A stretch of 64,000 nt of DNA from an uncultured Eubacterium sp. (GCA_910589665.1 CAJUTR010000013.1:1-64000), one strand, 5' to 3'; shown: positions 15,466 to 24,376, numbered from the stretch's first letter. The notes: generated by a model not told the origin, from the letters alone. Numbers and translations are program-made.

Positions 15466-17679
15466 TTACCTCTCCTTATAGAAGTGAATCATTTTACCTT
15501 CAAAATCCTTTTGTGCACCATTTATCTCTATGCCGATGTTCATCAGCATATTCCCGCTGTAAATCCCCTCACGGTCACTCAGCCTGTATTCTGCTGCGGC
15601 ATCTAGTCCTTTCGGCCAGATGCGCACGCCCCAGCTATTGATACGGTGCATGACCCGGACAAACGAAAGCAGCGCCTCCGACTGATCTTTGGCAACTACC
15701 ATATAACAGTCATATGGTGTTTTCTCCGACGGTACAGCTATGCGGTAATAATCGCCGGCACGGATAAGGTCGTTATACGTATGGTACATGTTCGTCTGCT
15801 CTTTGATCTTTCCCTTTTCTTCTGCGGTCAGCTTTGTCACATCCAGTTCATAACCAAAAGTTCCACACAATGCCACCTGTCCACGCGTATCAAACGGCGT
15901 CGTCCGGTGGGTGGCATGATTCGGGCAGTCACTCACATGCGCGCCCATCGTGGATAGCGGATAAACCATCGCCGTACCGCGCTGGATCGACAGCCGCTCG
16001 ATTGCGTCCGTATCGTCGGAACACCAGATCTGCGGACTGTAATACAGCATACCTGCATCAAACCTGCCGCCGCCGGAAGAACAGTTTTCGAATAATAATT
16101 CCGGAAAATCTGTCACAAGCCGTTCCTGCATTTCGTAAACACCGAGCACATAACGGTGATATACCATGCCCTGCTCGTCTGACGCCGCCGTATGGCTCGC
16201 CACGTTTGTAAGGCTGCGGTTCATATCCCACTTTACATACTCGATCCCAGCCTCTTTGATCACCTGGCTGATCCGGCCATAAATCTCATCGCGGACTTCT
16301 TTTCTTCCTATATCTAATACATACTGGTTTCTCGAACGGCTGACTTCCCGGTCACGGTACTGTAAGATCCAGTCCGGATGCTCCCGGTAAAGATCAGAAT
16401 CCGGATTTACCATCTCCGGCTCGACCCAGATCCCGAATTTAAGTCCCCTCTCCCTTACGCCGTCCGCCAGGCGCTTCACCCCGCCGGGCAGCTTTTCCTC
16501 ATTGGCAAACCAGTCTCCGAGCGACGAATTATCGTCATTCCTCTTTCCAAACCATCCGTCATCCATCACGAGCATCTCTATTCCCAGGCCGGCCGCCTCC
16601 TCGGCAATGCTCCACAATTTCTCGGTATTGAAATTAAAATATGTAGCTTCCCAGTTATTGATCAAAATGGGGCGTTTCCTGTCACGGTACCTTCCCCGGA
16701 TCAGATGCCCGCGGTACAGATCATGAAAATTCCTCGTCATCCCGCCAATCCCGTGCGAAGAATACACGAGAACGGCCTCTGGTGCCGTAAACGACTCCCC
16801 CGCTCCTAGTTTCCAGGAAAAATGATACGGGTGGATGCCCATGACCGCCCTTATATGGCCAAACTGGTTCTTTTCCACCTGTGCCAAAAAGTTTCCGGAA
16901 TATACGAAATTGATCCCGTACACGCGTCCCGTTTCCTCCGTCGCTTCCGGCTCAAGCAATGCCATAAATGGATTTTCCTGATGAGAACTCACGCCGCGTA
17001 TCGAACCGATACTCTGCTTTCCCTCCCCGACTTCCCGCCGGTATACGTTCCGTTCCCGTCCCCATGCGCCGTGAAGTGTGATCAGATCAAGTCCGCCGTC
17101 CGGAAGATCCAGACAAAGGGACATCACCCGCTTCAGACTGCGGCTTTTAACAGAATGATTTTCCACTACGACGGTGCGCGTGATCGCATCCTCCTCCTCA
17201 AATACCGAATAATACAATTTCAGCTCCAGCTCCAGGTCGGACTCCGCCAGAGAAAGCACAAGCGTTTCACAGTCATCGGAGAACGTAGAAGGCAAGCCGT
17301 CCAAGGCGGGTTTTCCCTTGAGCACCTCATACCCTTTGTACAAAAACTCCAGCGCTTCCTCGCCGCCGCCAGCATCTACCTCCAGGCACGGTTCGCGGAA
17401 ATCCCCGTATCCGGGCATCCCGTATTCCCACAAAAAAGTATCGTGTAAATTTACCTTCTCCCGCTGGCTGTCGGCCGGAATGCTATTTTTCTGATCCGCG
17501 CCGAGCAGAGACATCATATTCCCCGCATCCAAATCAGTCATTTCGTTGCCGCCAATCGCCAATCTGTCCCCATAATACATATGTCCGGCATACCCATCCC
17601 CGCTCACTCCCAATACATAGGAGGAATGTCTCGTATCCAATTTAAATACACGATATGTCTCATTGATCTGTATCGCCAT
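15466..17679 (-). CDS. alpha-galactosidase, GH36
   Basis: A 737-residue GH36 family enzyme that releases terminal alpha-1,6-galactose from raffinose-type sugars and galactomannan side chains. The N-terminal beta-sandwich domain covers about residues 1-320. The catalytic barrel contains KWDMNR with the nucleophile Asp, the acid/base segment WCSDDTDAIERL, and CSSGGGRFD. No signal peptide is present, so it is intracellular and would act on imported oligosaccharides. No transporter or regulator is adjacent. The downstream ydjG-like gene starts one base after its stop. Confidence 0.93.
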   Translation of the reverse strand: MAIQINETYRVFKLDTRHSSYVLGVSGDGYAGHMYYGDRLAIGGNEMTDLDAGNMMSLLGADQKNSIPADSQREKVNLHDTFLWEYGMPGYGDFREPCLEVDAGGGEEALEFLYKGYEVLKGKPALDGLPSTFSDDCETLVLSLAESDLELELKLYYSVFEEEDAITRTVVVENHSVKSRSLKRVMSLCLDLPDGGLDLITLHGAWGRERNVYRREVGEGKQSIGSIRGVSSHQENPFMALLEPEATEETGRVYGINFVYSGNFLAQVEKNQFGHIRAVMGIHPYHFSWKLGAGESFTAPEAVLVYSSHGIGGMTRNFHDLYRGHLIRGRYRDRKRPILINNWEATYFNFNTEKLWSIAEEAAGLGIEMLVMDDGWFGKRNDDNSSLGDWFANEEKLPGGVKRLADGVRERGLKFGIWVEPEMVNPDSDLYREHPDWILQYRDREVSRSRNQYVLDIGRKEVRDEIYGRISQVIKEAGIEYVKWDMNRSLTNVASHTAASDEQGMVYHRYVLGVYEMQERLVTDFPELLFENCSSGGGRFDAGMLYYSPQIWCSDDTDAIERLSIQRGTAMVYPLSTMGAHVSDCPNHATHRTTPFDTRGQVALCGTFGYELDVTKLTAEEKGKIKEQTNMYHTYNDLIRAGDYYRIAVPSEKTPYDCYMVVAKDQSEALLSFVRVMHRINSWGVRIWPKGLDAAAEYRLSDREGIYSGNMLMNIGIEINGAQKDFEGKMIHFYKER

Positions 17680-17728
17680 CGTATCTTCTCCTTCTCACCT
17701 TTTGACAAATATTTATTTTCTGTTTAAC

Positions 17729-17757
17729 AAAAACGCCCCTCGCAACACGAGGGGCGT
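17729..17757 (-). terminator. terminator of tRNA-Arg
   Basis: A ten-base stem ACGCCCCTCG/CGAGGGGCGT (17733-17742 with 17748-17757) with a five-base loop, ending in five U on the minus strand. It begins six bases after the tRNA. Confidence 0.88.
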
Positions 17758-17762
17758 CTTTA

Positions 17763-17836
17763 CGTGGGTTAGAGGATTCGAACCCCCGACCTTTTGGTCC
17801 GTAGCCAAACGCTCTATCCAGCTGAGCTAAACCCAC
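17763..17836 (-). tRNA. tRNA-Arg (anticodon ACG)
   Basis: A 74-base cloverleaf on the minus strand: acceptor GTGGGTT/AACCCAC, D arm GCTCAGCTGGATAGAGC, anticodon stem TTTGG/CCAAA with loop CTACGGA, and T arm GGGGGTTCGAATCC. ACG would be read as ICG after deamination. CCA is not encoded. Confidence 0.95.
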
Positions 17837-17867
17837 ATATTCATTCGCTTTTTAACACGCAAGACAT

Positions 17868-17896
17868 ATGTTATCATAAATGACTGTTTTTGTCAA
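17868..17896 (-). promoter_or_regulatory. putative promoter of tRNA-Arg inside the 3' end of sigF
   Basis: TTGACA (17891-17896) lies in the last codons of sigF. TAACAT follows after 17 bases, ending just at the sigF stop, about 32 bases before the tRNA. Confidence 0.55.
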
Positions 17897-18602
17897 GAGA
17901 TTTTCTGAGATTGCGCAATATTTTCTTTTCCAGACGGCTGACCTGCACCTGGCTGATGCCAAGATGCTCTGCCACCTCACGCTGGGTTTTATCTTCAAAA
18001 TAGCGCAGTTGTATCAATTTCCCCTCTGTCTCATCCAAAAGACAGAGCAACTGCTCCACGAGCATTCGGTTTAATAACTGCTCGTTCCAATCCGTTTTTT
18101 CCTGAATCCGCTCTTCGAGCGATACTTCTTTTCCGTCCGCAAAGCAGATGGGCTTATTGATGGATTCCACTTCCGCATTCGCTTCCAGGGCGATAACGAT
18201 ATCTTCCGGCGGAATTTCTGTCGCGGCCGCCAGTTCCTCGATCGACGGCTCCCTGTCCAGTTTCTGCGACAGCTGATCGGCTGCCCGCCGGATCTTCCAG
18301 CCGTTTTCCTTTATGCTCCTGCTGACCCGCACCATGCCGTCATCCCGCAGGAACCGCTTGATCTCACCACTGATGAGCGGAACCGCATAAGTGGAAAATT
18401 TGACATCAAAACTCATATCAAACTTGTCCACCGCCTTGATCAGGCCGATGGCTCCGATCTGACTCAGCTCCTCGCTGTCATACCCCCGTCCGGCATACCG
18501 GCCCACGATGCTGTACACCAGCCCCATATTATCCTTTATCACCTGGTCTCTCGCCGCTTTATCCCCTTTCCGTGCCATCCTGATCAATTCCATGGTTTCC
18601 AT
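17874..18602 (-). CDS. sigF: forespore sigma factor SigF
   Basis: A 242-residue sigma-70 family factor of the sporulation SigF/SigG group, directing forespore transcription. Region 2 is visible as DNMGLVYSIVGRYAGRGYDSEELSQIG...FSTYAVPLISGEIKRFLRDDG. Region 3 includes VRVSRSIKENGWKIRRA, and region 4 has a helix-turn-helix in TQREVAEHLGISQVQVSRLEKK. SigF is preferred over SigG because spoIIAA and spoIIAB lie directly upstream in the classical order. The start is ATG 18602, seven bases after GGAG; a TTG two codons earlier is too close to the ribosome-binding site. Activity is expected to be held back by SpoIIAB. Confidence 0.95.
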   Translation of the reverse strand: METMELIRMARKGDKAARDQVIKDNMGLVYSIVGRYAGRGYDSEELSQIGAIGLIKAVDKFDMSFDVKFSTYAVPLISGEIKRFLRDDGMVRVSRSIKENGWKIRRAADQLSQKLDREPSIEELAAATEIPPEDIVIALEANAEVESINKPICFADGKEVSLEERIQEKTDWNEQLLNRMLVEQLLCLLDETEGKLIQLRYFEDKTQREVAEHLGISQVQVSRLEKKILRNLRKSLDKNSHL

Positions 18603-18616
18603 TGACAATCTCCATT

Positions 18617-19057
18617 CTAAGAAATATGGATCGCACTATATATGATTTTTTTCATGCGGATCCTCGTGCCCTTTCCGGGTTCCGATTCGACCTGAAGATC
18701 ATCCATAAATGCTTCCATAAAAGCAAACCCCATTCCCGAGCGGTCGAGCTCCGGCTTAGAGGTATACAATGGTTCCATCGCTTTTTTTATGTCAGGAATC
18801 CCCTCTCCCTCATCCGTGATTTCGAGAAAAAGAGTATTTTCCTCGATCTTTCCCCGGATCGTTACCATTCCCTGCTGCTTTTCATATCCGTGTATGATCG
18901 CGTTAGTAACGGCTTCCGATACCGCCGTCTTAATATCTGAAAGTTCTTCCAGCGTCGGGTTCAGCTTTAGGACAAAAGCACTGACGGCCGCCCTGGCAAA
19001 GCTTTCATTTTCCGAAATACTTATGAACTCCAGCTTCATTTCATTATATGTACTCAT
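18617..19057 (-). CDS. spoIIAB: anti-sigma F factor and serine kinase SpoIIAB
   Basis: A 146-residue GHKL-type kinase. It binds SigF and also phosphorylates SpoIIAA. The N box is seen in SEAVTNAIIHGYE, the G1 box in DEGEGIPDI and the G2 region in SGMGFAFMEAFMDDL. NEMKLEFISISENESFARAAV near the start closely follows known SpoIIAB N-termini. The ATG at 19057 is preceded by GAGGGA; a possible earlier ATG at 19069 overlaps the ribosome-binding site. The gaps to spoIIAA (23 bases) and sigF (14 bases) show a single transcript. Confidence 0.95.
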   Translation of the reverse strand: MSTYNEMKLEFISISENESFARAAVSAFVLKLNPTLEELSDIKTAVSEAVTNAIIHGYEKQQGMVTIRGKIEENTLFLEITDEGEGIPDIKKAMEPLYTSKPELDRSGMGFAFMEAFMDDLQVESEPGKGTRIRMKKIIYSAIHIS

Positions 19058-19080
19058 TCTTTCCCTCATTTCTGCATTTA

Positions 19081-19389
19081 TTAGACTTTCTGTACAATTT
19101 TATACAGGCCGGACATGGAAAAGATACGGTCGATACCGCTCCCCACACCGGTCACGAAAACATTTCCGCCAAAGTAATGTACTTTCCGATACCTTCCCAT
19201 CACCATCCCAATGCCGGAACTATCCATAAACGTCAGTCCCGAAAAGTCAAAGACGACGTTTTTTACATTTCCTTTTTCGATCAGGACATCGATCGTTTTG
19301 CTGATCTGCGCAGCCGCATGGTGGTCCAGATCTTCGCTTATGTGTAAAACAACATTTGCTCCATTTCTCTCCAATGAAAAATTTTCCAT
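19081..19389 (-). CDS. spoIIAA: anti-sigma F factor antagonist SpoIIAA
   Basis: A 102-residue STAS-domain protein. The phosphorylatable serine is in FMDSSGIGMVMGRY. Unphosphorylated SpoIIAA frees SigF from SpoIIAB in the forespore. The ATG at 19389 lies six bases after GGGGA. It is first gene of the spoIIA operon. Only about 40 bases separate it from the U-run of the upstream terminator, so its promoter (sigma-H/Spo0A-controlled in Bacillus) must overlap the terminator hairpin or be absent. No clear sigma-H or 0A box could be picked out. Confidence 0.93.
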   Translation of the reverse strand: MENFSLERNGANVVLHISEDLDHHAAAQISKTIDVLIEKGNVKNVVFDFSGLTFMDSSGIGMVMGRYRKVHYFGGNVFVTGVGSGIDRIFSMSGLYKIVQKV

Positions 19390-19427
19390 AATGATCCCCA
19401 TTTCTGCTATATAAATGTCAGGCACAC

Positions 19428-19469
19428 AAAAAAAGGAGAACCGCAAAAGAAGCGGACACTCGGTTCCTC
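19428..19469 (-). terminator. terminator between TPR gene and spoIIAA
   Basis: On the minus strand GAGGAACCG pairs with CGGTTCTCC (one bulge; 19461-19469 with 19435-19443), ending in seven U. A longer alternative pairing uses GGAGAAC at 19481-19487. Confidence 0.75.
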
Positions 19470-19547
19470 GTTCTTCTGTAGTTCTCCAACCATTTCTCTG
19501 TCATGATTTGCTTTTCGCGTTTTTGCATATAAGTGCACAGCACTTAT

Positions 19548-20936
19548 TTATCCCAACTGGCGAATGCGGGTTCTAGCTTCTGCAGCTCTTCCCGTATTCT
19601 CGTCCACATCGAGCACCTTCTCATAATACTCTTTTGCCTTTTTCTTCTTTCCCCTCTGGTGGTAAACCCGGCCCATGAAATACAAAGCGTCCTGGTTTTC
19701 CGGCTCGATGGACAACACCTGATTGAGCAGTTTTTCCGCCTCGTCATACTTTGCGGAGTTGAACGCAGCCCTTCCATCTTCAAACAGCTTCTTTACATCT
19801 TCAGCCGTCAGCTTCTTCGAGACAAGTTTAAATAGCGCCTTCAAATCCTCCGTCTCAAAATCCGCTTCCTTGTATCCACTTACTGTGGTCGCCGCCAGCA
19901 TCAGGTCGCCGTCCGTATAGTATTTCAGGGCAAGCAGAAGATCCTCGTTCCTCTTGAACTTCTCTGTGTTTTGTTTCTGTTCCTTGTCGAGGCTCGCCTG
20001 CAGCTTGTCCGCCTTTTCTTTCAGGGAATCGCGTTCCTTCTCCAAGGAAGAAATCTCTGCTTCTTTTACCGAAAGTACCTGATTGTTCTCGGATATACTA
20101 GCCGAATTGCTGCCACTGCTCTTTTCCTGGAGCGTCGGCCGTATGAGAACAAAACTGACAACGAGTCCGATGATGATGCCGATGATCACATTGACAGCCG
20201 GCATCCAGTGACGTTTTTCTTCCTTATAAGAACCTACGGGCTGGACATTGGCAAGCGGATCTTTTTTCACCTGCTGTTTATAAGCCCTCGCCGCGCTTTC
20301 CCTCGTTTTCTCCGTACTGTTGAACGTATCGCCGATCTCCTGCATATACCGGAGCGTGGTCGTATTGTTAAAATCAATCTTCCTCGCACGTTTCAGGCAT
20401 TTGGCCGCCTTTGCGAACTCTTTGTTCTTCATATACAACAGTGCCAAAAGCTGATGCGCCCGAATAAATTTGGGATTCAGGCTGACCACTTTCTTCAGCT
20501 GGATTACAGCCAGGTCCTCATTCCCGCCCTTCGCTGCCGCCAGCGCCGAATTATACTTCTTGATGGTCTGGTTTACCGCATCTAACGCCGTCTGATTCTT
20601 TCTTATGATATCTATATAACGTCCGGCGCGGTTATTTTCCGGCTGGAAAAACCGACTCAGCACCCATTCGCTCAGTGCGGCCACCGTTTCTCCCATCTCG
20701 TTATAGATCAACCCAAGCAGATTTCTAGCATTGGTATTGTATTTATTGAACTGAAGGCTTTTGCGTAAAACCAGGACCGCTCCGGACAGATCACGGACAT
20801 GTGCCTTCTCCAGTGCCATGTTATAGTACGCGTTGGAAATCCTGCGCACATAGTGGACAACCTCTAAATCCTGTCCACAAAAATCACATGTACCCATTTC
20901 ATCGCTTATCTTTGCGTCACATCTTGGACATCTCAT
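19548..20936 (-). CDS. zinc-ribbon, TPR and coiled-coil membrane protein
   Basis: A 462-residue protein of unassigned function. It opens with a zinc ribbon CPRCDAKI...CDFCGQ (residues 3-20). TPR-like helical repeats cover about residues 30-210, one transmembrane helix follows (NVIIGIIIGLVVSFVLI, near 250), then a coiled coil rich in Lys/Glu (EISSLEKERDSLKEKADKL...), and more TPR repeats at the C-terminus (DALYFMGRVYHQRGKKKKAKEYYEKVL). The topology suggests a cytoplasmic TPR platform, a membrane anchor and an extracytoplasmic TPR module. A 49-aa gene 32 bases upstream shares its promoter. A terminator separates it from spoIIA, so a sporulation role is not implied. Confidence 0.75.
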   Translation of the reverse strand: MRCPRCDAKISDEMGTCDFCGQDLEVVHYVRRISNAYYNMALEKAHVRDLSGAVLVLRKSLQFNKYNTNARNLLGLIYNEMGETVAALSEWVLSRFFQPENNRAGRYIDIIRKNQTALDAVNQTIKKYNSALAAAKGGNEDLAVIQLKKVVSLNPKFIRAHQLLALLYMKNKEFAKAAKCLKRARKIDFNNTTTLRYMQEIGDTFNSTEKTRESAARAYKQQVKKDPLANVQPVGSYKEEKRHWMPAVNVIIGIIIGLVVSFVLIRPTLQEKSSGSNSASISENNQVLSVKEAEISSLEKERDSLKEKADKLQASLDKEQKQNTEKFKRNEDLLLALKYYTDGDLMLAATTVSGYKEADFETEDLKALFKLVSKKLTAEDVKKLFEDGRAAFNSAKYDEAEKLLNQVLSIEPENQDALYFMGRVYHQRGKKKKAKEYYEKVLDVDENTGRAAEARTRIRQLG

Positions 20937-20968
20937 TCCCGTTCCTCCAACTATTTACTCACACACGC

Positions 20969-21118
20969 CTACAGAGAAACCGTCGCCCGTGCATCTGCGA
21001 TAAGCTCTCTTACAATATCGGTCACATCGGTTAAATTATTGTTATTTACCACGTCCTCTACCTGTTCCACATCCGGACTTGGCTCGTACTTTTCCAGTTC
21101 TTCTTCAAAATTGATCAT
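20969..21118 (-). CDS. small acidic protein, 49 aa, unknown
   Basis: A short gene reading MINFEEELEKYEPSPD..., with an Asp/Glu-rich N-terminus, an NNNN tract, and a C-terminal amphipathic helix DIVRELIADARATVSL. An excellent AGGAGGCAAAA ribosome-binding site precedes ATG 21118, and a good promoter (21148-21176) lies 30 bases upstream. It is the first gene of a two-gene unit with the zinc-ribbon/TPR protein. Family not recognised. Confidence 0.7.
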   Translation of the reverse strand: MINFEEELEKYEPSPDVEQVEDVVNNNNLTDVTDIVRELIADARATVSL

Positions 21119-21147
21119 TTTTGCCTCCTTTTTTATCCCTATGGAAC

Positions 21148-21176
21148 ATGATACCTACTTTCCAGAAAAATTGCAA
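21148..21176 (-). promoter_or_regulatory. putative promoter of the 49-aa/TPR unit
   Basis: TTGCAA and TATCAT on the minus strand with 17-base spacing, 30 bases before the small gene. Confidence 0.65.
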
Positions 21177-21228
21177 GGGGGAAACCGGATTTTAAACAAT
21201 AATTTTCGCAATATCTGACAAATTTCCA

Positions 21229-23898
21229 CTATGCAAGCTGAGACAGCCGTTCTTTGACCTGCGCCATCATGCCCTCATATTTTTCAAGTTTCGCCTTCTC
21301 CTCCTCGATCTTGCTGGCAGGAGCTTTGTTTACAAAGTTCGGATTGCCGAGCATCCCCTGGGAACGCTTCAACTCTCCGGCAAGGCGTTTTTCTTCTTTT
21401 CTCAACCGCTCGATCTCTTTTGCCACATCGACAAGTTCAGCAAACGGCATGTAGATCGTTCCCTTGTCGATCACAACCGATACGGCATCCTGCTCAATGC
21501 CGGCCTTATCCTCCTGGATCACCACCTCACTGGCAAACCCAAGCGTCGCGAAAAATACACGGTTTTTCTCAAACATTTCCCGTACCGACGCATCCGCTGT
21601 CACTACGATGACTTTTGCCTTCTTGCTCGGAGGAACGTTCATCTCCCCACGCACGTTACGGATACCCTTTACCGCTTCTTTGATGCGCTCCACGGCTTCC
21701 ATATCAGCGTCAAACTCATCTGACTCACCAGACAAAACACCATTCCCATCTCCGGTCGGCCAATTCGAAACCATGATAGACACGTCCTCATCTTCCATCA
21801 GCGTACAGTAGATCTCCTCCGTGATAAACGGCATGTACGGATGGAGTAGCTTGAGTGCATCGATCAGCACTGTTTTCAGCGTATACAGTGCGGCTGCCTT
21901 CGTCTCGTCCGCTTCATTGTACAGGCGCGGTTTTACCATTTCGATATACCAGTCGCAGAACTCCTCCCAGATGAAATCGTAAATCTTTTGCACGGCGATA
22001 CCGAGGTCAAAACTCTCCATCAATGCGGTCACATCCTTTGCCAGGCGTCTGCATTTGGCGAGGATCCATTTATCTGCCTGCGTAAACTGGGACGGGTCCG
22101 GCTCTTCGTGGGCGAGTTCTTCATTCTGATCAAAATTCATCATGATAAACCGGGACGCGTTCCATACTTTGTTAGCAAAATTCCGGCTCGCCTCGACGCG
22201 CTCCCAGTAAAAACGCATATCGTTCCCCGGCGCATTCCCGGTAACGAGCGTCAGACGCAGCGCGTCCGCGCCATATTTGTCGATCACTTCGAGAGGATCG
22301 ATTCCATTTCCCAGCGATTTACTCATCTTGCGTCCCTGGGAATCCCTGACAAGTCCGTGGATCAGCACCGTATCAAACGGTACTTTTCCAGTATGCTCAA
22401 TCCCGCTGAACATCATGCGCATGACCCAGAACGGAATGATGTCATATCCGGTCACGAGCGTACTCGTCGGATAGAAATAATTCATCTCCTCGGTGTCCTC
22501 CGGCCAACCGAGCGTGGAAAACGGCCAGAGTGCTGAACTGAACCACGTATCGAGCGTGTCGGGATCCTGGCGCATTTTTTTACCGCATTTCGGGCAGACT
22601 GCTTGGTGTTCTTTCGTTACGACCAGCTCCCCGCACTCATTACAGTAAAAAGCCGGGATCTGATGCCCCCACCAGAGCTGGCGGGAAATACACCAGTCGC
22701 GTATATTCTCCAGCCAGTGGTAATAAATCTTCTTAAAATGATCTGGTACAAAATTTGTTTCTCCTTTTTTTACCGCCTCGATCGCCGGACCTGCGAGCGG
22801 TTTCATTTTGACAAACCACTGCTTGCTCACCTTTGGCTCGACAGTCGTACCACACCGGTAGCAGGTTCCTACGTTGTGGTCGTGGTCTTCCACTTTTACG
22901 AGCGCGCCCTCTGCCTCCAGATCTTCTACAATGGCTTTTCTTGCCTCATAGCGGTCCATACCCGCGTATTTCTCGTAATCCTCTACTATCTTTGCATCAT
23001 CCGTCATAACATTGATGACTGGGAGGTTATGGCGGAGACCTACCTCGAAGTCATTCGGGTCGTGCGCCGGTGTGATCTTTACCACGCCGGTTCCAAATTC
23101 CATGTCAACATATTCATCAGCGATCAGAGGGATCTCCCTGTGTACGATCGGCAGCACGAGCTTTTTCCCGATCAGATCCCGGTATCGTTCATCTTTCGGA
23201 TTTACCGCTACGGCCGTATCTCCGAGAAGCGTTTCCGGCCTCGTCGTCGCCAGATTGATCTCACCGCTCCCGTCGGCAAACGGATAACTCAGATGCCAGA
23301 AATGCCCTTTCTGGTCTTCATACTCCACCTCGGCGTCGGAAATCGACGTGCGGCAGTGCGGGCACCAGTTGATGATGCGCTCGCCACGGTAAATAAGCCC
23401 TTTGTCATATAACTTGACAAACACCTCTTTGACCGCCCGGTTGCAGCCCTCGTCCATCGTAAAACGCTCCCTCTCCCAGTCACAGGAGGATCCCATTTTC
23501 TTCAGCTGGGATACGATACGGCCGCCGTACTGCTTCTTCCAGTCCCACGCCCGTTCGAGAAACTTTTCCCGGCCGATCTGCTCTTTCGTCAGCCCTTCCT
23601 CCCTCATCGCTTCTACGATCTTTGCCTCAGTCGCGATCGACGCATGGTCGGTTCCCGGAAGCCAGAGTGCTTCATACCCCTGCATCCGCTTAAACCGAAT
23701 AAGGATATCCTGAAGCGTATTATCCAGCGCGTGCCCCATGTGAAGCTGCCCCGTTATATTCGGCGGCGGGATCACGATCGTATATGGTTTTTTATCCGGA
23801 TTTACCTCCGCGTGAAAGTAATGCCGGCTGACCCACTTCGTATAGAGCCGGTCTTCGATGTCTTTAGGATCATAATTTTTTCCAAGTTCTTTTTTCAT
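21229..23898 (-). CDS. valS: valyl-tRNA synthetase
   Basis: An 889-residue class Ia synthetase charging tRNA-Val. The HIGH motif appears as PPPNITGQLHMGHAL and the KMSKS loop as GRKMSKSLGNG. The editing (CP1) domain with TTRPETLLGDTA hydrolyses mischarged threonine. Zinc-knuckle cysteines occur (CNECGE...CPKCGKK), and a C-terminal coiled coil (AKEIERLRKEEKRLAGEL) ends the protein. The start is ATG 23898, because GGAGGAAAAA lies just before it; the upstream ATG at 23910 is part of that ribosome-binding site. It is controlled by the T-box leader immediately upstream. Confidence 0.97.
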   Translation of the reverse strand: MKKELGKNYDPKDIEDRLYTKWVSRHYFHAEVNPDKKPYTIVIPPPNITGQLHMGHALDNTLQDILIRFKRMQGYEALWLPGTDHASIATEAKIVEAMREEGLTKEQIGREKFLERAWDWKKQYGGRIVSQLKKMGSSCDWERERFTMDEGCNRAVKEVFVKLYDKGLIYRGERIINWCPHCRTSISDAEVEYEDQKGHFWHLSYPFADGSGEINLATTRPETLLGDTAVAVNPKDERYRDLIGKKLVLPIVHREIPLIADEYVDMEFGTGVVKITPAHDPNDFEVGLRHNLPVINVMTDDAKIVEDYEKYAGMDRYEARKAIVEDLEAEGALVKVEDHDHNVGTCYRCGTTVEPKVSKQWFVKMKPLAGPAIEAVKKGETNFVPDHFKKIYYHWLENIRDWCISRQLWWGHQIPAFYCNECGELVVTKEHQAVCPKCGKKMRQDPDTLDTWFSSALWPFSTLGWPEDTEEMNYFYPTSTLVTGYDIIPFWVMRMMFSGIEHTGKVPFDTVLIHGLVRDSQGRKMSKSLGNGIDPLEVIDKYGADALRLTLVTGNAPGNDMRFYWERVEASRNFANKVWNASRFIMMNFDQNEELAHEEPDPSQFTQADKWILAKCRRLAKDVTALMESFDLGIAVQKIYDFIWEEFCDWYIEMVKPRLYNEADETKAAALYTLKTVLIDALKLLHPYMPFITEEIYCTLMEDEDVSIMVSNWPTGDGNGVLSGESDEFDADMEAVERIKEAVKGIRNVRGEMNVPPSKKAKVIVVTADASVREMFEKNRVFFATLGFASEVVIQEDKAGIEQDAVSVVIDKGTIYMPFAELVDVAKEIERLRKEEKRLAGELKRSQGMLGNPNFVNKAPASKIEEEKAKLEKYEGMMAQVKERLSQLA

Positions 23899-23994
23899 TT
23901 TTTCCTCCATTCCGCCGCGCTAGCGGCACGTTCTAATTTCCTCATCGTTCTCACTGTCTTCGGGCCTTTTATCATCACGCCTGCCTTTTTCATC

Positions 23995-24025
23995 AAAAAA
24001 GCCCCGGGCTGGTATAACCCGAAGC
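23995..24025 (-). terminator. attenuator terminator of the valS T-box
   Basis: GCTTCGGG pairs with CCCGGGGC (24018-24025 with 24001-24008, including two G-U pairs), followed by six U on the minus strand. Confidence 0.88.
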
Positions 24026-24345
24026 GTTTATCTTACATATGCCGGTACGGTACCACCCCATAAGGGCGAACTTCTGTCGCGGTACCACCTTATTTCAAAT
24101 AAAGGAACTCTTTTCATACAGATTCCTTTATTCCTCATTATGCCGGTAACGGGGCAAACCGTCATTTCCTACTAAGCTTCCACCCGTCTTCCATCTTCTG
24201 CGGCGGGACATCGTTCCGTTCAGAAATACAACTCCGAAGCTACTTCCACCACACACTTCCCAGATGTCTTTCAGCCGGTGAACATCCTCTCTGCCGGGGT
24301 TCCATGATGTACTCCTCTTCCTCATCGTCTTTTCATTTATAGTAA
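23995..24345 (-). promoter_or_regulatory. T-box riboswitch leader of valS
   Basis: The minus-strand leader has a stem I start with a GAGGAAGAGGAGTAC element typical of the K-turn region, the distal CAGAGAGG...GCTGAAAG stretch, and the conserved T-box AAGGTGGTACCGCG (24078-24091). The helix ATAAGG/CCTTAT forms the antiterminator. A terminator follows before valS. Uncharged tRNA binding should open the gene. The specifier codon was not assigned with certainty. A second GGTGGTACCG copy occurs 32 bases downstream (24048-24057). Confidence 0.9.
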
Positions 24346-24348
24346 ACA

Positions 24349-24376
24349 TCTTAAACAAAGTATCGCAGTTTGTCAA
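24349..24376 (-). promoter_or_regulatory. promoter of the valS T-box leader
   Basis: Perfect -35 TTGACA (24371-24376) and -10 TAAGAT (24349-24354) with 16-base spacing, placing the transcript start near 24342. Confidence 0.82.

Noticed and set aside
14508..15641. 377-codon plus-strand frame over the ydjG-like gene
   Set aside because: Histidine/arginine-rich low-information translation typical of an antisense shadow. The minus-strand zinc-ribbon gene is real.
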